Below are positions 53,608 to 64,000 of a DNA stretch of 64,000 nt, piece by piece. The stretch spans positions 6,306,028-6,370,027 of the forward strand of contig JAJEKV010000034.1 of the NCBI GenBank assembly GCA_021234155.1, read 5' to 3'. The DNA is from Isoetes taiwanensis. Its lineage: Eukaryota > Streptophyta > Lycopodiopsida > Isoetales > Isoetaceae. The notes under the pieces are model-generated. The model was not told the DNA's origin, did not search any database, and saw nothing but the letters and a program-made list of their open reading frames with translations. Numbering within the stretch: position 1 is the stretch's first letter; each line of letters begins with the position of its first letter. Position numbers and translations under genes: made by a program.

Positions 53608-54676
53608 CTCTTGCTGTTGTTGTAAAAAAAATCCATTACAGTATCTCAAGATACGCCAGTTGATCCTTGAGCCCTCTGAACCTAAGAACTGCAGTAGTTT
53701 GAAGTTGCTCTAATGAGGTAACCATCAAATGGCTGGAAAGCCTATTGTGTAAGAAGATTCTTCTCTTCAGGTGGCTACTACTCAACCAGAGTCTTTCCAG
53801 TAATGATCGTATAGTTAAGTGTAATCAAGTAACTTCAAATCTCTATCCACTAGACTGCCTGCAAGTTGAGACGAACTTGCATTTTTTTCAGCGTCCGAGA
53901 ATAACTCATGTTTGGTCTTGGGCTACTAATCTTTGTGCTACTACTACAAGTTCTACCACTCAGGAGTTCTTGGACTTTCTAAGATTTCCAAATGTTTTTT
54001 GTGGCACCTTAAGGATCTTAGCTCTTTGGTCCATATGGAAACATAGAAATAGAGCTTATAGTGATAATGCCAGAGTTTGTGTGTGAACACTATGACTTGA
54101 TGATTCCACCTGGGCAGGGGAGGTATGATCCTAAGCTTGTTCTGGAGCAATGGGCCAGAAGTCAAATCAAAGAGAAATGGTGATCTTAAAGAAGGAGATT
54201 CAGGCCCAAACAACCATAAACATCATCTTGGAGAATGAAACCTTTGGTGGTGGAATAATCTGAAGATGATTTTTGCAGCCGAGTGGGAGGAACACTGCGG
54301 CACCACTTCGAAATTTATGTTGCAGCTCATGGATCATACACCTTTTGATCTAGACGAGCTGGAAACCATTTTTCATATTATGCAGGTTGATCCACTGGAG
54401 TTCATCCTCGATTATGCATGATTTTTGTTTGAAAATATTGAAACTTTTTTAAGCCCACCTTTAAACAGTTAACATATTTTCTAGTCACAGCTATTTTTGT
54501 CTATCCTTAAGCTGTGTACTAGTTTCTTTTTTTATTCTTCCCTTATGGGATGAGCGTGTAACTTCAAACGTTGATTTTTTCCTTTGTTGTTATTGTATAT
54601 TCATGTAAATCCTTTTTGCATGTAATATAATCCATTGTTCATCCTTAAAAAAGAAAAGGAAAAAAGGAAAAAAAAA
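53608..54676 (+). pseudogene. LINE P 3' part (ORF2 C-terminus, 3' UTR, poly(A))
   Basis: Continuation of 30290-30442 on the other side of the copia. The plus frame near 53910-54086 reads VWSWATNLCATTTSS, FPNVFCGTLRILALWSIWKH and RNRAYSDNARV, the W-x-I-W-K-x-R-N signature of the plant L1 ORF2 end. The 3' UTR follows (TGTAATATAATCCATTGTTC), and an A-rich tail at 54645-54676. Stops around the frame show decay. Confidence 0.75.
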
Positions 54677-54788
54677 CCTGATGTCAATGTATGAGATCCA
54701 AGTGATTGAAGTTGAACACCATACTCTTTGAACTTGTGCCATTTGCAATTATCAGAGCACATATGTGCTTTTGCAGAAACATGTTGTG

Positions 54789-55014
54789 AATGAGAATGAG
54801 AATGAGAATGAGAATGAGAATGAGAATGAGAATGAGAATGAGAATGAGAATGAGAATGAGAATGAGAATGAGAATGAGAATGAGAATGAGAATGAGAATG
54901 AGAATGAGAATGAGAATGAGAATGAGAATGAGAATGAGAATGAGAATGAGAATGAGAATGAGAATGAGAATGAGAATGAGAATGAGAATGAGAATGAGAA
55001 TGAGAATGGTTTTT
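54789..55014. repeat. (GAGAAT)n microsatellite, tail of LINE J2
   Basis: About 37 perfect hexamer units. The Asn/Glu, Met/Arg and Ser/Phe repeat proteins readable here are artefacts. AATGAGAAT at the left edge recurs at 56889-56897 as the probable target duplication. Confidence 0.97.
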
Positions 55015-55082
55015 TATCGTCCACTGAGAGCAATCGGCCTATGGGACCCAGAAGGAGCGCAACAAACTTATTATTGTCCGGG

Positions 55083-55838
55083 TTAAAAAACCCTCGCCCC
55101 GAAGGGTTTTCGAGGGAAAAACCGTGGCAATAATAAGAATGCTGTCAAACTGCACAAGTATACATCATCATGAAATAAAATGTCAAGCGCGGCCCGAGGA
55201 CATAGCTGATCTCGCATGTCCATGACCTCCTGAAGGTATGATCCTAGCACCCGTATGAATGCAGTGCTCAATGTCACATGTAGCGGCTGGCCAGGCCTGA
55301 CCAACTCAGCATAGCGCGTCCGGATTTGACCATATGCTGGGCAACTTTGAAGGGCATGAGATTCATCCTCAATGACACCCATTTGGCACCATTGACAGAG
55401 CCTGTCCTGACGTGGCTCACCAATCCATCTGCCTGTCTCAATTCGAAGATGATGTGCCCCTGTACGAATGGAGGCAATGAGTCTGGGTCTTTTCATGGGC
55501 AAGTGGGTGCACAGGTAGCATTGCGGGCCTCGTTCCAATGTGGGATTTATGTGGCGCTGGTAGTGTGCTGTCTTGACCTGTTCAAGGGCGTTGGCATCCC
55601 AAAGCTTGCTGATGAAGCAAGCGTCAAGATATTGCCTCAAGGTATGGTGATCTGCCTCTGTTTGCACATGTATGCACCTGTGCTCCTGCACATTCCATCT
55701 AGCCATCCATTGAGCTCTCTTTTTCCCTCCAAAGAGGCCTTGAGGTTGTGGCCCCATTGCCATGATATAAGCTAGTTTAGGGAGACGAGCATCGTCCATA
55801 TTGACCACCTTCCCGAAAATCGATAATGTGGCGATCAA
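55083..55838 (-). pseudogene. LINE J2 ORF2 C-terminus (zf-RVT-like)
   Basis: An open minus frame of 251 codons: LPKLAYIMAMGPQPQGLFGG, LASIRT-like IASIRTGAHHLRIETGRWIG and CQWCQMGVIEDESHALQSC (C-x2-C-x8-H-x4-C), then YGQIRTRYAEL. Homologous in layout to the J1 segment 46789-47319. The end of the frame reads into the 3' UTR. It is separated from the RT pieces by frameshifts around 55850-56100. Confidence 0.82.
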
Positions 55839-55999
55839 GGGCCGCCCTCACGAAGAGGCAAGAATCCTCGCCTCCCGCAGTAGAATTTGATATGGGACTG
55901 TGGACTTCACCCTAGTGCTCGTACCAAGAAGGCTTTTCTCGACTTTTGCTCCAAGTCATTCCAAGTAGCGAGGGATACCACTGGGCCCCATACTTCAAC

Positions 56000-56888
56000 C
56001 CCATATAAAAGGACGGGCTCCATAAGACCTTGAGCGGTGTGTGGTGATGGGTCCAATCATACGACTCAGCTCTATGACTATTGTTTTGCATTGCATATAG
56101 TGCCTTCCACCGCCGTAACTTCAGAGCCAGTATGGATGTGTCCGGTGCATAGTAGAAGGAAACTCCACTCCCAAATATTTGTATATGGATGCTACTTCCA
56201 CATTATGCCCTCGGTGGCGAAGGAGGGGATCCCTACCGACGGAAGATGCTATGAAAACCACCTTAGTCTTGGCCAAGTTGACGCGCATATCAGTCGCTTG
56301 GCAAAATGTGTACAGAGCATCGAGATGTCGTTGCATGTCTGGCCGGTGTGTAAGCTAGGAGGTCCACATCATTAGCATATATTAATCGTTTGATGATCCG
56401 TAGAGAAGGTGAGCCCCGGCCGCCCCATTATCAAACAAGCCGACTCTCCAATTGATCAATGTAAAGCTCAAACAATATTGGGGAGAGAGGGCATCCCCAT
56501 TTAACCCCGATACTACTATCAAATGGTTGGCTTGTCGGCTGCAACCGACCCGTGCATCTTTCATATAGCTCGTATTAATCGCATTCTCGCAAATCTCCCT
56601 TATGGGAACCCCCGGTGATGCAATCTTGCCCATAGTTTTTCCCGAGGCACAGTGTCAAATGCCTTCGCAAAATCCATGAAGCAACAATATAGATCCTGAT
56701 GGCGGTTCCTGCTGTCTTCAACCAGAGTTCGCAATGTGAAGATGTGGTCAAAGGTTGAGTGCCGGGGTCTGAATCCTACCTGGGTGAGGGCCCCTATCTC
56801 TGCTGCCTCGGCCCAGCCCGTCAACTGTTGTGGCAGTACTAGCATATTATATCGTAAAGGTTCTTGATCAATGAGACCAACTATATCC
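56000..56888 (-). pseudogene. LINE J2 reverse transcriptase fragments
   Basis: Minus strand, three frames: QVGFRPRHSTFDHIFTLRTL and YCCFMDFAKAFDTVPREKLW (motif A with catalytic Asp, the part deleted in J1) at 56600-56800; GVKWGCPLSPILFELYID-like sequence (motif B) readable near 56440-56520 across frames; and LDALYTFCQATDMRVNLAKT with YKYLGVEF at 56121-56336. Motif C lies in a disrupted stretch near 56370-56400 (LLYGSSND in the open frame). Dead copy. Confidence 0.78.
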
Positions 56889-56897
56889 AATGAGAAT

Positions 56898-58158
56898 ACA
56901 TTGACATATACATTAGGTGTTTCCCTCCAAAACTCATCCGGGCAGGGGTTTTGAAATCCTACATAAAGATAGACTTACTATGCCCTTTTTGTATTGGATC
57001 ACATAGATCTCTTATTCTTCGTGTTGGTGGACAAGTCAATTCAATTATTCTTTTACCATTCTGATTGTTGGGTACATATACATCCTTTCTAGAGCTGGGA
57101 TAACATTTTATTAAACTACTCTAAGTCATGGCATCATTTTTTATGTATTCTTGTATCTTTCGGTAATTGAATGGCTAATGTAGTGGTTTTGCCTTATGAC
57201 ATCATGGCTAAGGCTTTCAACATCTGGCATATGGGGGTAGCATCTTTGCTCCTTGTATGCTTAATATGTGCAATATTATATGAAAAGTACTTTTTGTTTT
57301 CTTTCATGACCACGTCCCTAAAAATTTTAATACGAATCTAGATGTCTTTGTTGTTATGGGCATTGGCCTTATGTCTTTACTAAATCAAGTTTTGAAAGAC
57401 GTAGAGAGCATAGATCTAAAGTTTCAATAGATTAATTACATCTTTAGAGCTAGATCCAGAGTTGCAATAGATCATTTGCGTCCTGAAACAGACCAAATCC
57501 ATTAATTTCCTAGGAAGAAAAACATATCAAATTGTATAATTAGTATAATCCATCCAAAAGGACATGAAAGAAGTAACAAAAAGATATGTGGCATACAAGG
57601 ATCTCAAAATCTGATAGATTATTCTAGAGTACGTTGTATAGAATGGAATTATTAGAACATGACCATATATTGAAAATCTAATGCATATGGGATGTGTATA
57701 TTGTGATTGCCATAAATATCTAATTGGCGGTATGATCTAATAAAAAATGTGTAGAATATCTATTTCTTTTGGAAGACAGGGCTTAGATTATTTATTTGGC
57801 AGTTACTTGTATTATTATCTTTTGCCTCTAGAAATAAGTACCAATACTCTAGAGGATGTTCTATAGATTGGAAGTATTTGAATATGATCTTATATAAAGT
57901 GCACATGTGATGCTACATATCTACTTGGCACTATTCAAATACATTTGACGGTACTTATATTGTTTTCTTTCCAATCTATTTGACGGTACGTATATTGTTT
58001 TCTTTCCAATCTAGAGCAGACATTGGCATTTCACTTTTTGCATGTCCATTGTTTGATACCAATGGTTATCTCATTTCTTTGTTATGGACAAATAGTGATT
58101 TTATTGTCCCCCCTCCCACGAGTATATGAAAATGTATCTCAGACTCCTACATCAACAC
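56898..58158. other. A/T-rich stretch without recognised gene
   Basis: No supportable coding frame or RNA gene. Two diverged ~220-bp blocks (about 57620-57740 and 57845-57940, both with CTAGAG, then TATAGATTGGAA-like and CATATCTACTTGGC-like parts) suggest an old tandem duplication. A 35-bp unit is tandemly doubled at 57943-58012. Confidence 0.5.
57943..58012. repeat. 35-bp tandem duplication
   Basis: ATTTGACGGTAC followed by KTATATTGTTTTCTTTCCAATCT occurs twice in tandem with a single difference. Confidence 0.9.
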
Positions 58159-58395
58159 TCAAGCATTAGCATCCTTGAAGAGGTGAGTATATATTTGGGG
58201 TCCTCTGCATTTTTGTACACTTTTTTTATATGATTTTGCTATTATATGAATTGAATTGATTTTATCATCCACAAAGACTAATTGGCCATGAGATCCAATA
58301 AGGCCTGTCACTTTTCCATTGACTAGACGTTGTAAGCCCTGGTCAACATCTGTCTCTATGATTTCTAGTTTCGGTCCTTCCTGCGGGCACCTTGT
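58159..58395 (-). pseudogene. Unrecognised coding-like segment
   Basis: The minus frame reads CPQEGPKLEIIETDVDQGLQ, RLVNGKVTGLIGSHGQLVFV and DDKINSIHIIAKSYKKS. Composition and charge pattern look like a real protein segment; on its 5' side the sequence is T-rich and ends in CCCGCAG, which could be a 3' splice site. I do not recognise the family. It may be a captured exon, part of the gypsy-C LTR region, or chance. Confidence 0.25.
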
Positions 58396-58790
58396 GGCAG
58401 CATGTAAGAGCAACTTCACAAGAAAACACAAAAAGATCAAAAACATTTGCAAGGCATTTCTATTTGGAGCTCATTGTTTAGGTATGAAGACAAATCTTTA
58501 CACCAAATTGAAGACCAATGGAGAACATTCAAAGGAGCATTCAAGTTAGAAAAAGTAAGCAAAACTTGAGTCAAAGGTTGGAAAGGAAGTCAAAAAGAGA
58601 AGACCCCTAGTCAAAGATTGGAAGACCCCAAAAGAAGTATGTTGTCTTGCCAGCTTTTGAGATTTTCACACTATCTTAGAGATATTGGCTCAAGAAGGCA
58701 TTGCTCACATCTATACTCATTCTTCATACCCATTCCTCATCTCATTCATCATATGTCCATGGCTCAAAGTTTTTTTCCCTAGGGCAAAAT

Positions 58791-58798
58791 CTCACACA
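58791..58798. repeat. hAT MITE target duplication, left copy (CTCACACA)
   Basis: Identical 8 bp at 59527-59534. Confidence 0.9.
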
Positions 58799-59526
58799 CA
58801 GTGTGGGAATTTGACACCCCAGAGGGTGTCAATAGCAAAAAAAATGTGTCAAAGAGGCAATCGATTTTTGAAAAATGTGTCAAAAGAGACTTTCTAGTTC
58901 GAGAAAATGTGTCAAAAGAGACTTTGAAAATATTAAAATATGTCATTTGACACACCACAAAATATGAAGTGTGTCAAAAAAATTTAAGCATATAACCTTG
59001 CCAATAGGTTACATCATTTATGTTTATTAATCAATAAGGTTTCTATATCCATATTCTACTAGAATTACATATCGGATTTCCCTTCACATATGAAATATTT
59101 TGTCTAGCTTAGACCTTGTATAATAATTGATTATTATAGGATACAAAGAGCTCAAATGTCCAATGACACATTAGATGCTCACTTAATGGTCTCATTATCA
59201 AGCAATCTCTATGGGCAAGTTGATTGATATGAAATTGATAAAAGTCGACTCAATGAGCAACATAAACAAGGAAAATGGAGGATTATAATATTCCCTAGAA
59301 TATTGTACTGAATCATTCCCATGACTTTTTGAATTTAACTTTATTTCATAATTCTTTTGGTTAGGAATATAATAGCATGTTCTTTTTTAGCTTAATAAAG
59401 GGTGTCAATGATATTCAAAATGCGTCAAATGAGATGAACTTTTTTTTAAAGTGTGTCAATTGACACATCCAATTCTAGAAAGTGTGTCAATAGAAAACCC
59501 ATATATAATTTGAATTTTCCACACTG
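58799..59526. mobile_element. hAT-type MITE (728 bp) with subterminal TGTGTCAA repeats
   Basis: The ends CAGTGTGGGAATTTGAC and TTGAATTTTCCACACTG form imperfect ~17-bp inverted repeats. An exact 8-bp duplication CTCACACA flanks it, the hAT size. The first ~190 bp and last ~130 bp contain about ten copies of (A)TGTGTCAA or its complement TTGACACA, which would serve as transposase binding sites. No transposase is encoded; the centre is A/T-rich. Confidence 0.9.
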
Positions 59527-59534
59527 CTCACACA

Positions 59535-61649
59535 CCACACATTTCATACATATGCACCATGTACATCACACACACACATCATAATCCATGACCATGCACT
59601 TGACAAGTCATTAGAAGCACACTCTCTCTCTAAAAAAGAAAAAGAAAGAGGAGAGAAGCTCCACTAGTCCATTACATGACCAATTCAAGACCAAAGTATG
59701 GGTCAAAGATCAAATCCCAAAGGCCAAAAGTTGACTAGTCGAAAGAAATCAATATCTAGTGCCACCTCACCTTCAAAAGTCATGCACACATCATCCACAT
59801 CATCACCAACTCGCCCAACACGTGTCACCCATACACTTCATCAAGATTTTACCTAGGGAAAATTTCTTTGACACCTTGCCTTCCACCTCACCATGCCACA
59901 TCATCAGCATTTGCCTAGTCATCACCCATGTGCCACATGTCCTTGTACACCATGGAAAAAAGGCCCAAAAATGAAGTTGCTTATTTTTAAAATTTGTTTT
60001 TTCCATCTGAAAGCCCATGAAAAATCATGCAAAATGGTGGTCAAAGATTCTCATTTTGACCACATCTAGCCCTAGTTTTAGTGGTTCTCGGGATGCGCGC
60101 CCTACCCTTGTGCTAACATTTGGCTTAAATTACCCCCCAAAAATCCATGTCATGCCCCAACCAACCATATTCAGCCGCGTGGAATCGCCAAGCCCATTTT
60201 TCGCCAAATGCCATTTTCGTGAAGAACCCTAGAATCATGGCAAGATCCGGAAAATTAGCCCAACCAACTGGCAAATCATGATTAAACTGGCCGGATTTAG
60301 CCCTTTGATGCCAAGAATCTCGCTAAAAATGGTTGAAAACTCATTTATTAATGTCAGACAAGAGCAAGGCCACGATAAAGGGGATTATTCGAAAAGGGGG
60401 CTTCACTTTGAGGAAGAAATCATGATTACTACACCACAACCGATTGACTTGTAGATCAAGAAGGTATTTACAGGCGGAAGAGGCTAAAATCAATCTGCCT
60501 TATCAAGAACTGGCTGGAAATTGTCAAATTTAAGAGGTCATTGAGGTTTCAGAATTTTTTCGAGCACCCCAGCGCCTTGAGTGATCTAATCCAGCATGCT
60601 ACTGTTGGAAATGACCTCTGCTTGCCATATATTGCCTCCTTGTGTCAGATTTCTTGAAGATCTGGTGCAATAAAGTCCTTTATTATCATTTGAAGATATG
60701 TATTACCTTTGTTTCTTTCATTTTATGAATTTCTCCATGTCAAATCACTGGGAAATTCTCTCATTGTAATTCTTGAAGGCTCCTTTGAATGAAAATTTGA
60801 AGTTGGTGAAGATCATGTTTTGCTTTTCCTGAAGATCGAATCTTGCTGGTTCAACTTGTGCTAGAGCAGTGTCTGAATCTCAACAAGAAGCGCAACTGTG
60901 GTTTGTATAAGTTGTTTTTTAACAAAAATCTCAGCCTAGAGTGCTTGTTCAATACTACATTATCAGGCCAGTGATAAATTCCTCAAAAAACCAAAAAAGG
61001 TCTAGTCTAATAGCGTTTTACACTAGATTTTAATCATCTAAAGCTTGTTTTTCATCTCTTGTAGGCCAATTCCATCATTTAGAAGCTAAAAAGTCGTGTT
61101 AAGCCACAATCCAACTCTGTTACAGACTGTCACAAAAAATCCATAAAAATGGCATTTGTGCATATCACTGCATGCTTTCTGTTGTTTCTACATGATGCAC
61201 GTATCCTCTAGGTTAGGTTGAACGTGTCAAAGAAAGAAATTCAAAAATATCCTCATAAATTCTCATCTGTAAATTTTAGCTCTCTGCCAGGGTTATTGAC
61301 CCAAAATTGACCCAGTCAGGAAGCTGTTTTTCACCTAGCTCTGGTCAACCACTTGTCTCTGACTTTTGTAAGCATCTTCTGGATTCTCTTGAGCATCGAT
61401 TGCAGCTATTCCCAACAAAAACCAATCATCCCACTTCATTTGGCAAATAATTTTTGGCAGACAGTTTTTTCTCGTTTAGGGACAGGTTGTTCACAAGCTA
61501 GTTTGAGTTGATTTGTGCAGGGATTTGGCCACAGATTGGTTGCCTCAAGCAACCTGGAGGTTCTCAACCACTAAGTTGAAGGTTTGCCAGGTACACCTTC
61601 AACATCTTGGAGGTTCTACCGAGACCACATCACTTGGATCTTGGAACTC
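59535..61649 (+). other. Upstream non-coding region of gypsy-C (probable LTR and leader)
   Basis: No coding frame is supported. AATAAA at 60669-60674 followed by T-rich sequence looks like an LTR polyadenylation region. The stretch before the gag ATG (61650) is where the primer-binding site should be, but neither it nor TG/CA ends could be fixed. The hAT MITE probably sits inside this same LTR or its flank. Confidence 0.4.
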
Positions 61650-62969
61650 ATGGCTCCCAGGAGAATTGTTGATGCTGCTGAACATACTGAGTTACCAGAA
61701 AACCTTGAATCATCATCAATACCACATGTCACACTGCCAAATGGTTCAGGCATGCCTTGCACATATTTTGAGCTGAATATTCCTACTCCTGTCCCCACTT
61801 TTGATCCAAGCATCAATGCCAATAACTTTCTAAAGACCTTTGAAGAATATTATCAAGAGTGTGGCTATAAGAAAGGGAGTAAGTTTGCTGAATTTAAGAA
61901 ATGCTTTAAGAATGAGGAAGTTAGAGCTTGGTTAGAATATGTGATTAGTGATGGTGCTAACACTTGGGAGGAAATTGTCAAGAAATTCTTGGCCAGGTTT
62001 GGAAAGCTTCTTGAGCCACAAGATCTAGTCTTTGAGCTGCAGAACTTTCACATCAAAAATGGTGAAACTATTCACCAATATGTTGAGAGGTTTAATTGCT
62101 ATCTCACCAAGTGCCAAGTGCACAAGGTACCTAACCACACTTTACATTTGGTTGCCTCTTTTATCAGGGGATTAAGCAGCAGACCTCGAGTCTACAGAAA
62201 AATGCTGAAGCTGCAGAGGCAAGAAGGTTTTGACACCATACACAAACCTTTCACGAGATCCATTGAAGCATCTGAAATGTTGGCTTACCTCCCTGATGAA
62301 CTGCAAGCTTCAAATGACCCTTTTTTCCCTGATTATGATCAAGAATACATAGGATCTGCCCCTGTGCCTGTCTATGCCATTCAAAAGGAGAAGAAAAAAA
62401 CTAAGACTGATGATGCAAACCGTTCTGAGTCAGACATGAGAGCAGATCTCAACAAAGTCACTGAGGCCTTGGCTGAGGTGACCAAACAACTCATGGAAAT
62501 GAAGGTCAGTCAACCAGAAAGGAGAGTTTACCCAGCCTGTGCCCACTGCATCAGAAACACCCATTCTTCAGATTATTGCTGGTATAGGACATGTCTAAAA
62601 TGTGGTAAGAAAGGGCATTATGGTAAGGAATGCCCTCTTTGTACTTTCTGCAAAGCTATAGGACACTATGAAGATAAATGTAGTGTTAAAGAATATTTTG
62701 CTAGGCAAGAGAAGGCTAAGGCTGTTGAGCCAAGTGCATCTGTTAAGTTTTTGCAGGATGAAAGATGTTTTCCAAGACCTGAGCCTAGTGCTTCCATCAG
62801 ATATTTGCAGGAAGAAAGCAAATCATTGCACCTTGAGGGTGAAAGCTTTCAAAAAGAAGAAGAGATCATGGCTGTGCACACAAGGGGAGCCCTAAATGCC
62901 AAAGGCAAAGAAGCAAAGTTTGAGTCTCATGGACAAGAGGTGCAGAAACTAAAGCAAATTGACAATTAG
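61650..62969 (+). CDS. gypsy-C gag (439 aa)
   Basis: Start chosen at 61650 (MAPRRIVDAAEHTELPENLE); the upstream in-frame Met at 61584 has no support beyond the open frame. The capsid-like region is at ~65-230: FLKTFEEYYQECGYKKGSKF, AWLEYVISDGANTWEEIVKK, FLARFGKLLEP and QNFHIKNGETIHQYVERFNC, the retrotransposon gag pattern. A coiled segment (LNKVTEALAEVTKQLMEMKV) follows, then knuckles CLKCGKKGHYGKEC and CTFCKAIGHYEDKC. The repeated SASVKFLQDE / SASIRYLQEE segment is near the C-terminus. Intact throughout. It ends at TAG (62967-62969), after which the same frame continues as pol. Confidence 0.88.
   Translation: MAPRRIVDAAEHTELPENLESSSIPHVTLPNGSGMPCTYFELNIPTPVPTFDPSINANNFLKTFEEYYQECGYKKGSKFAEFKKCFKNEEVRAWLEYVISDGANTWEEIVKKFLARFGKLLEPQDLVFELQNFHIKNGETIHQYVERFNCYLTKCQVHKVPNHTLHLVASFIRGLSSRPRVYRKMLKLQRQEGFDTIHKPFTRSIEASEMLAYLPDELQASNDPFFPDYDQEYIGSAPVPVYAIQKEKKKTKTDDANRSESDMRADLNKVTEALAEVTKQLMEMKVSQPERRVYPACAHCIRNTHSSDYCWYRTCLKCGKKGHYGKECPLCTFCKAIGHYEDKCSVKEYFARQEKAKAVEPSASVKFLQDERCFPRPEPSASIRYLQEESKSLHLEGESFQKEEEIMAVHTRGALNAKGKEAKFESHGQEVQKLKQIDN
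62967..62969 (+). promoter_or_regulatory. In-frame UAG between gag and pol of gypsy-C (possible readthrough site)
   Basis: AAT-TAG-GTT-GTA, followed 6 bases after the stop by the C-rich CCTCCTCCTCCTCACC. The downstream frame is open and codes for the protease lead-in. Confidence 0.5.
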
Positions 62970-64000
62970 GTTGTACCTCCTCCTCCTCACCAAGGATTTC
63001 TAAAAAAGGATAGTGATGAGTTTGAGTATCTGCTCAAAAATGCCAAAGTAAGTGTAGATCTGTTGACTTTGCTAAGAATTGCTCCTTCTTATAGAGAAAA
63101 GGTTGTAGATATGTCTAAAGAAGAGCAGGTAAACCTCACCAGAGAAGAGCAAGTGGCTTTTACTAACCATATAGCCGAGCAAATGCTAAGACAAGAGGAG
63201 CATGATCATGGTGCCTTCACCTGCACAGCAAGAGTTGGTAATCAGACCCTAAACAAGGTATTATTAGATGGGGGATCACCTTTGCATGTCATGCCACATC
63301 ATATTATGAAACTAAGTGGGTTGGAGGTGGACAAAAAGACCTCTATGATCCTAAAATCTTTCTCCAACTCAAGAATCAACCCTGTGGGCATGTAAGTGAT
63401 GTAGCAATTGATATTGAAGGAATCAAGGTAGCTGCTAATTTTGTTGTGGTAGCATTAGAGGGAGCTAATGAAAGGTCAGAAATTTATGACTTATTATTAG
63501 GAAGAAGATGGCTATCAACTGTGGATGCAAGGCCAGTTTGGTCAAAAGGAGAGTGCACCATCTCGGATGGCAGGACTGTTACACTTTTCAACAAACTAGG
63601 TGAGTATGAGTCGTACCACTTCATTCAAGAGGAGATGTTAATACCCAGGCAAATTGGAGAGTATTTTATTGAGATTAGAGGAGGAGATGCACCTTATAAC
63701 CTACAAGTAAATCTTGTAAAAGAAAATCTGCCCCTAGAGGTGCACAAAGGTATGCTTAAGGAAGTGAGTGCTTACATGTGGTTTGATGGGGGTGTATCAA
63801 AAAGGCTAAGCATTGCTTCATCTGCTGCAATCATAAAAGACAAAGACAATAGGTTGCTGGCCAAAGTAGGGAGGATCTATCAGAATCTAACTTCAAACAT
63901 GGCAGAATATAAGGCACTAATTGCAGGTCTTCAAGAAGCTAACCATTTGGGTGTCACTAACCTTGTTATCTTTGGAGATTCACAACTCATATGCAGGCAG
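62970..64000 (+). pseudogene. gypsy-C pol start: protease directly followed by RNase H (runs off window)
   Basis: After the UAG the frame reads LLKNAKVSVDLLTLLRIAPS, EQVAFTNHIAEQML, then protease NQTLNKVLLDGGSPLHVMP (D-G-G-S active site). A one-base shift near 63388 moves the frame; it then stays open to the window end: DVAIDIEGIKVAANFVVVAL, YDLLLGRRWLSTVDARPVWS (protease C-terminus), a ~75-residue spacer, and an RNase H of the plant/archaeal-like type: AYMWFDGGVSKRLS (Asp), LTSNMAEYKALIAGLQEANH (Glu) and LVIFGDSQLICRQ (Asp). No RT lies between protease and RNase H, which is unusual. Whether RT follows beyond 64000 is unknown. Confidence 0.8.

Larger units (their letters stand above)
55015..56888 (-). 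mobile_element. LINE J2, 5'-truncated, hexanucleotide tail
   Basis: Minus-strand LINE of the J family. Its 3' UTR (55015-55220) matches the fragment at 22425-22647. The probable 9-bp target duplication is AATGAGAAT. Coding remains: RT start at 56600-56890, motif and palm fragments 56121-56633, zf-RVT-like C-terminus 55083-55838. Confidence 0.85.

Noticed and set aside
54752-55133. Asn-Glu, Met-Arg and Ser-Phe repeat ORFs
   Set aside because: Translation of the (GAGAAT)n LINE tail in three frames.

Overview
The window looks like heterochromatic DNA from a land plant with a large, repeat-rich nuclear genome. Evidence: Ty3/gypsy elements of chromovirus and non-chromovirus type, a Ty1/copia element primed by initiator-Met tRNA, plant-style L1 LINEs with a zf-RVT C-terminus, a hAT-type MITE, TATA boxes in LTRs and a retroelement with a plant-style RNase H. 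The species cannot be named from the sequence. No complete host gene, rRNA, tRNA, CRISPR or bacterial operon was seen; almost everything is a transposon or its debris, and most reading frames carry stops or frameshifts.

Layout. 1-10292: a decayed plus-strand chromovirus: integrase and chromodomain remains (475-1858), a diverged 100-bp tandem repeat, a 1.8-kb polypyrimidine tract split by a minus-strand L1 (3240-7052, perfect 17-bp target duplication), then polypurine tract and long 3' LTR (8660-10292). 10293-13517: 5' half of gypsy-A copy A1 (minus). 13518-14100: integrase of another gypsy element (gypsy-B). 14101-20828: a minus-strand chromovirus relative with its 3' LTR and a decayed, mostly non-coding interior. 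20829-29818: gypsy-A copy A2 (minus). 30290-54676: a plus-strand LINE split by a copia element spanning 30443-53602 (target duplication CCCAT at both ends). The copia is riddled with insertions: element X copy X1 (30584-43695), which itself holds gypsy-A copy A3 (31704-42790, target duplication GTGCA); a plus-strand LINE (J1, 45127-47534); element X copy X2 (47812-49137); a 479-bp TIR element (50947-51425); and a 5'-truncated L1 tail (51607-51873). 54789-56888: another LINE (J2, minus) with a 226-bp hexanucleotide tail. 58799-59526: a hAT-type MITE. 61650-64000: the start of a plus-strand gypsy-C element (gag, protease, RNase H) running off the window.

The most interesting system is gypsy-A. 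A3 has both LTRs, gag with three CCHC knuckles, pol (PR-RT-RH-INT), then two extra genes pointing away from each other: a ~1000-codon sense ORF (ORF3: N-terminal domain, Pro/Ser linker, coiled coil, C-terminal domain) and an antisense small Cys/Trp-rich protein behind a TATA box. Between copies A2 and A3 the antisense frame changes mostly at synonymous positions (17 of 25 differing codons by hand count), which suggests selection on that protein. Gag and pol are separated only by an in-frame UAG in A1 and A3; the unrelated gypsy-C has an in-frame UAG in the same local context, suggesting programmed readthrough. Element X is an apparently TIR-less repeat whose X1 copy carries an exon of a UPF1/IGHMBP2-like helicase.
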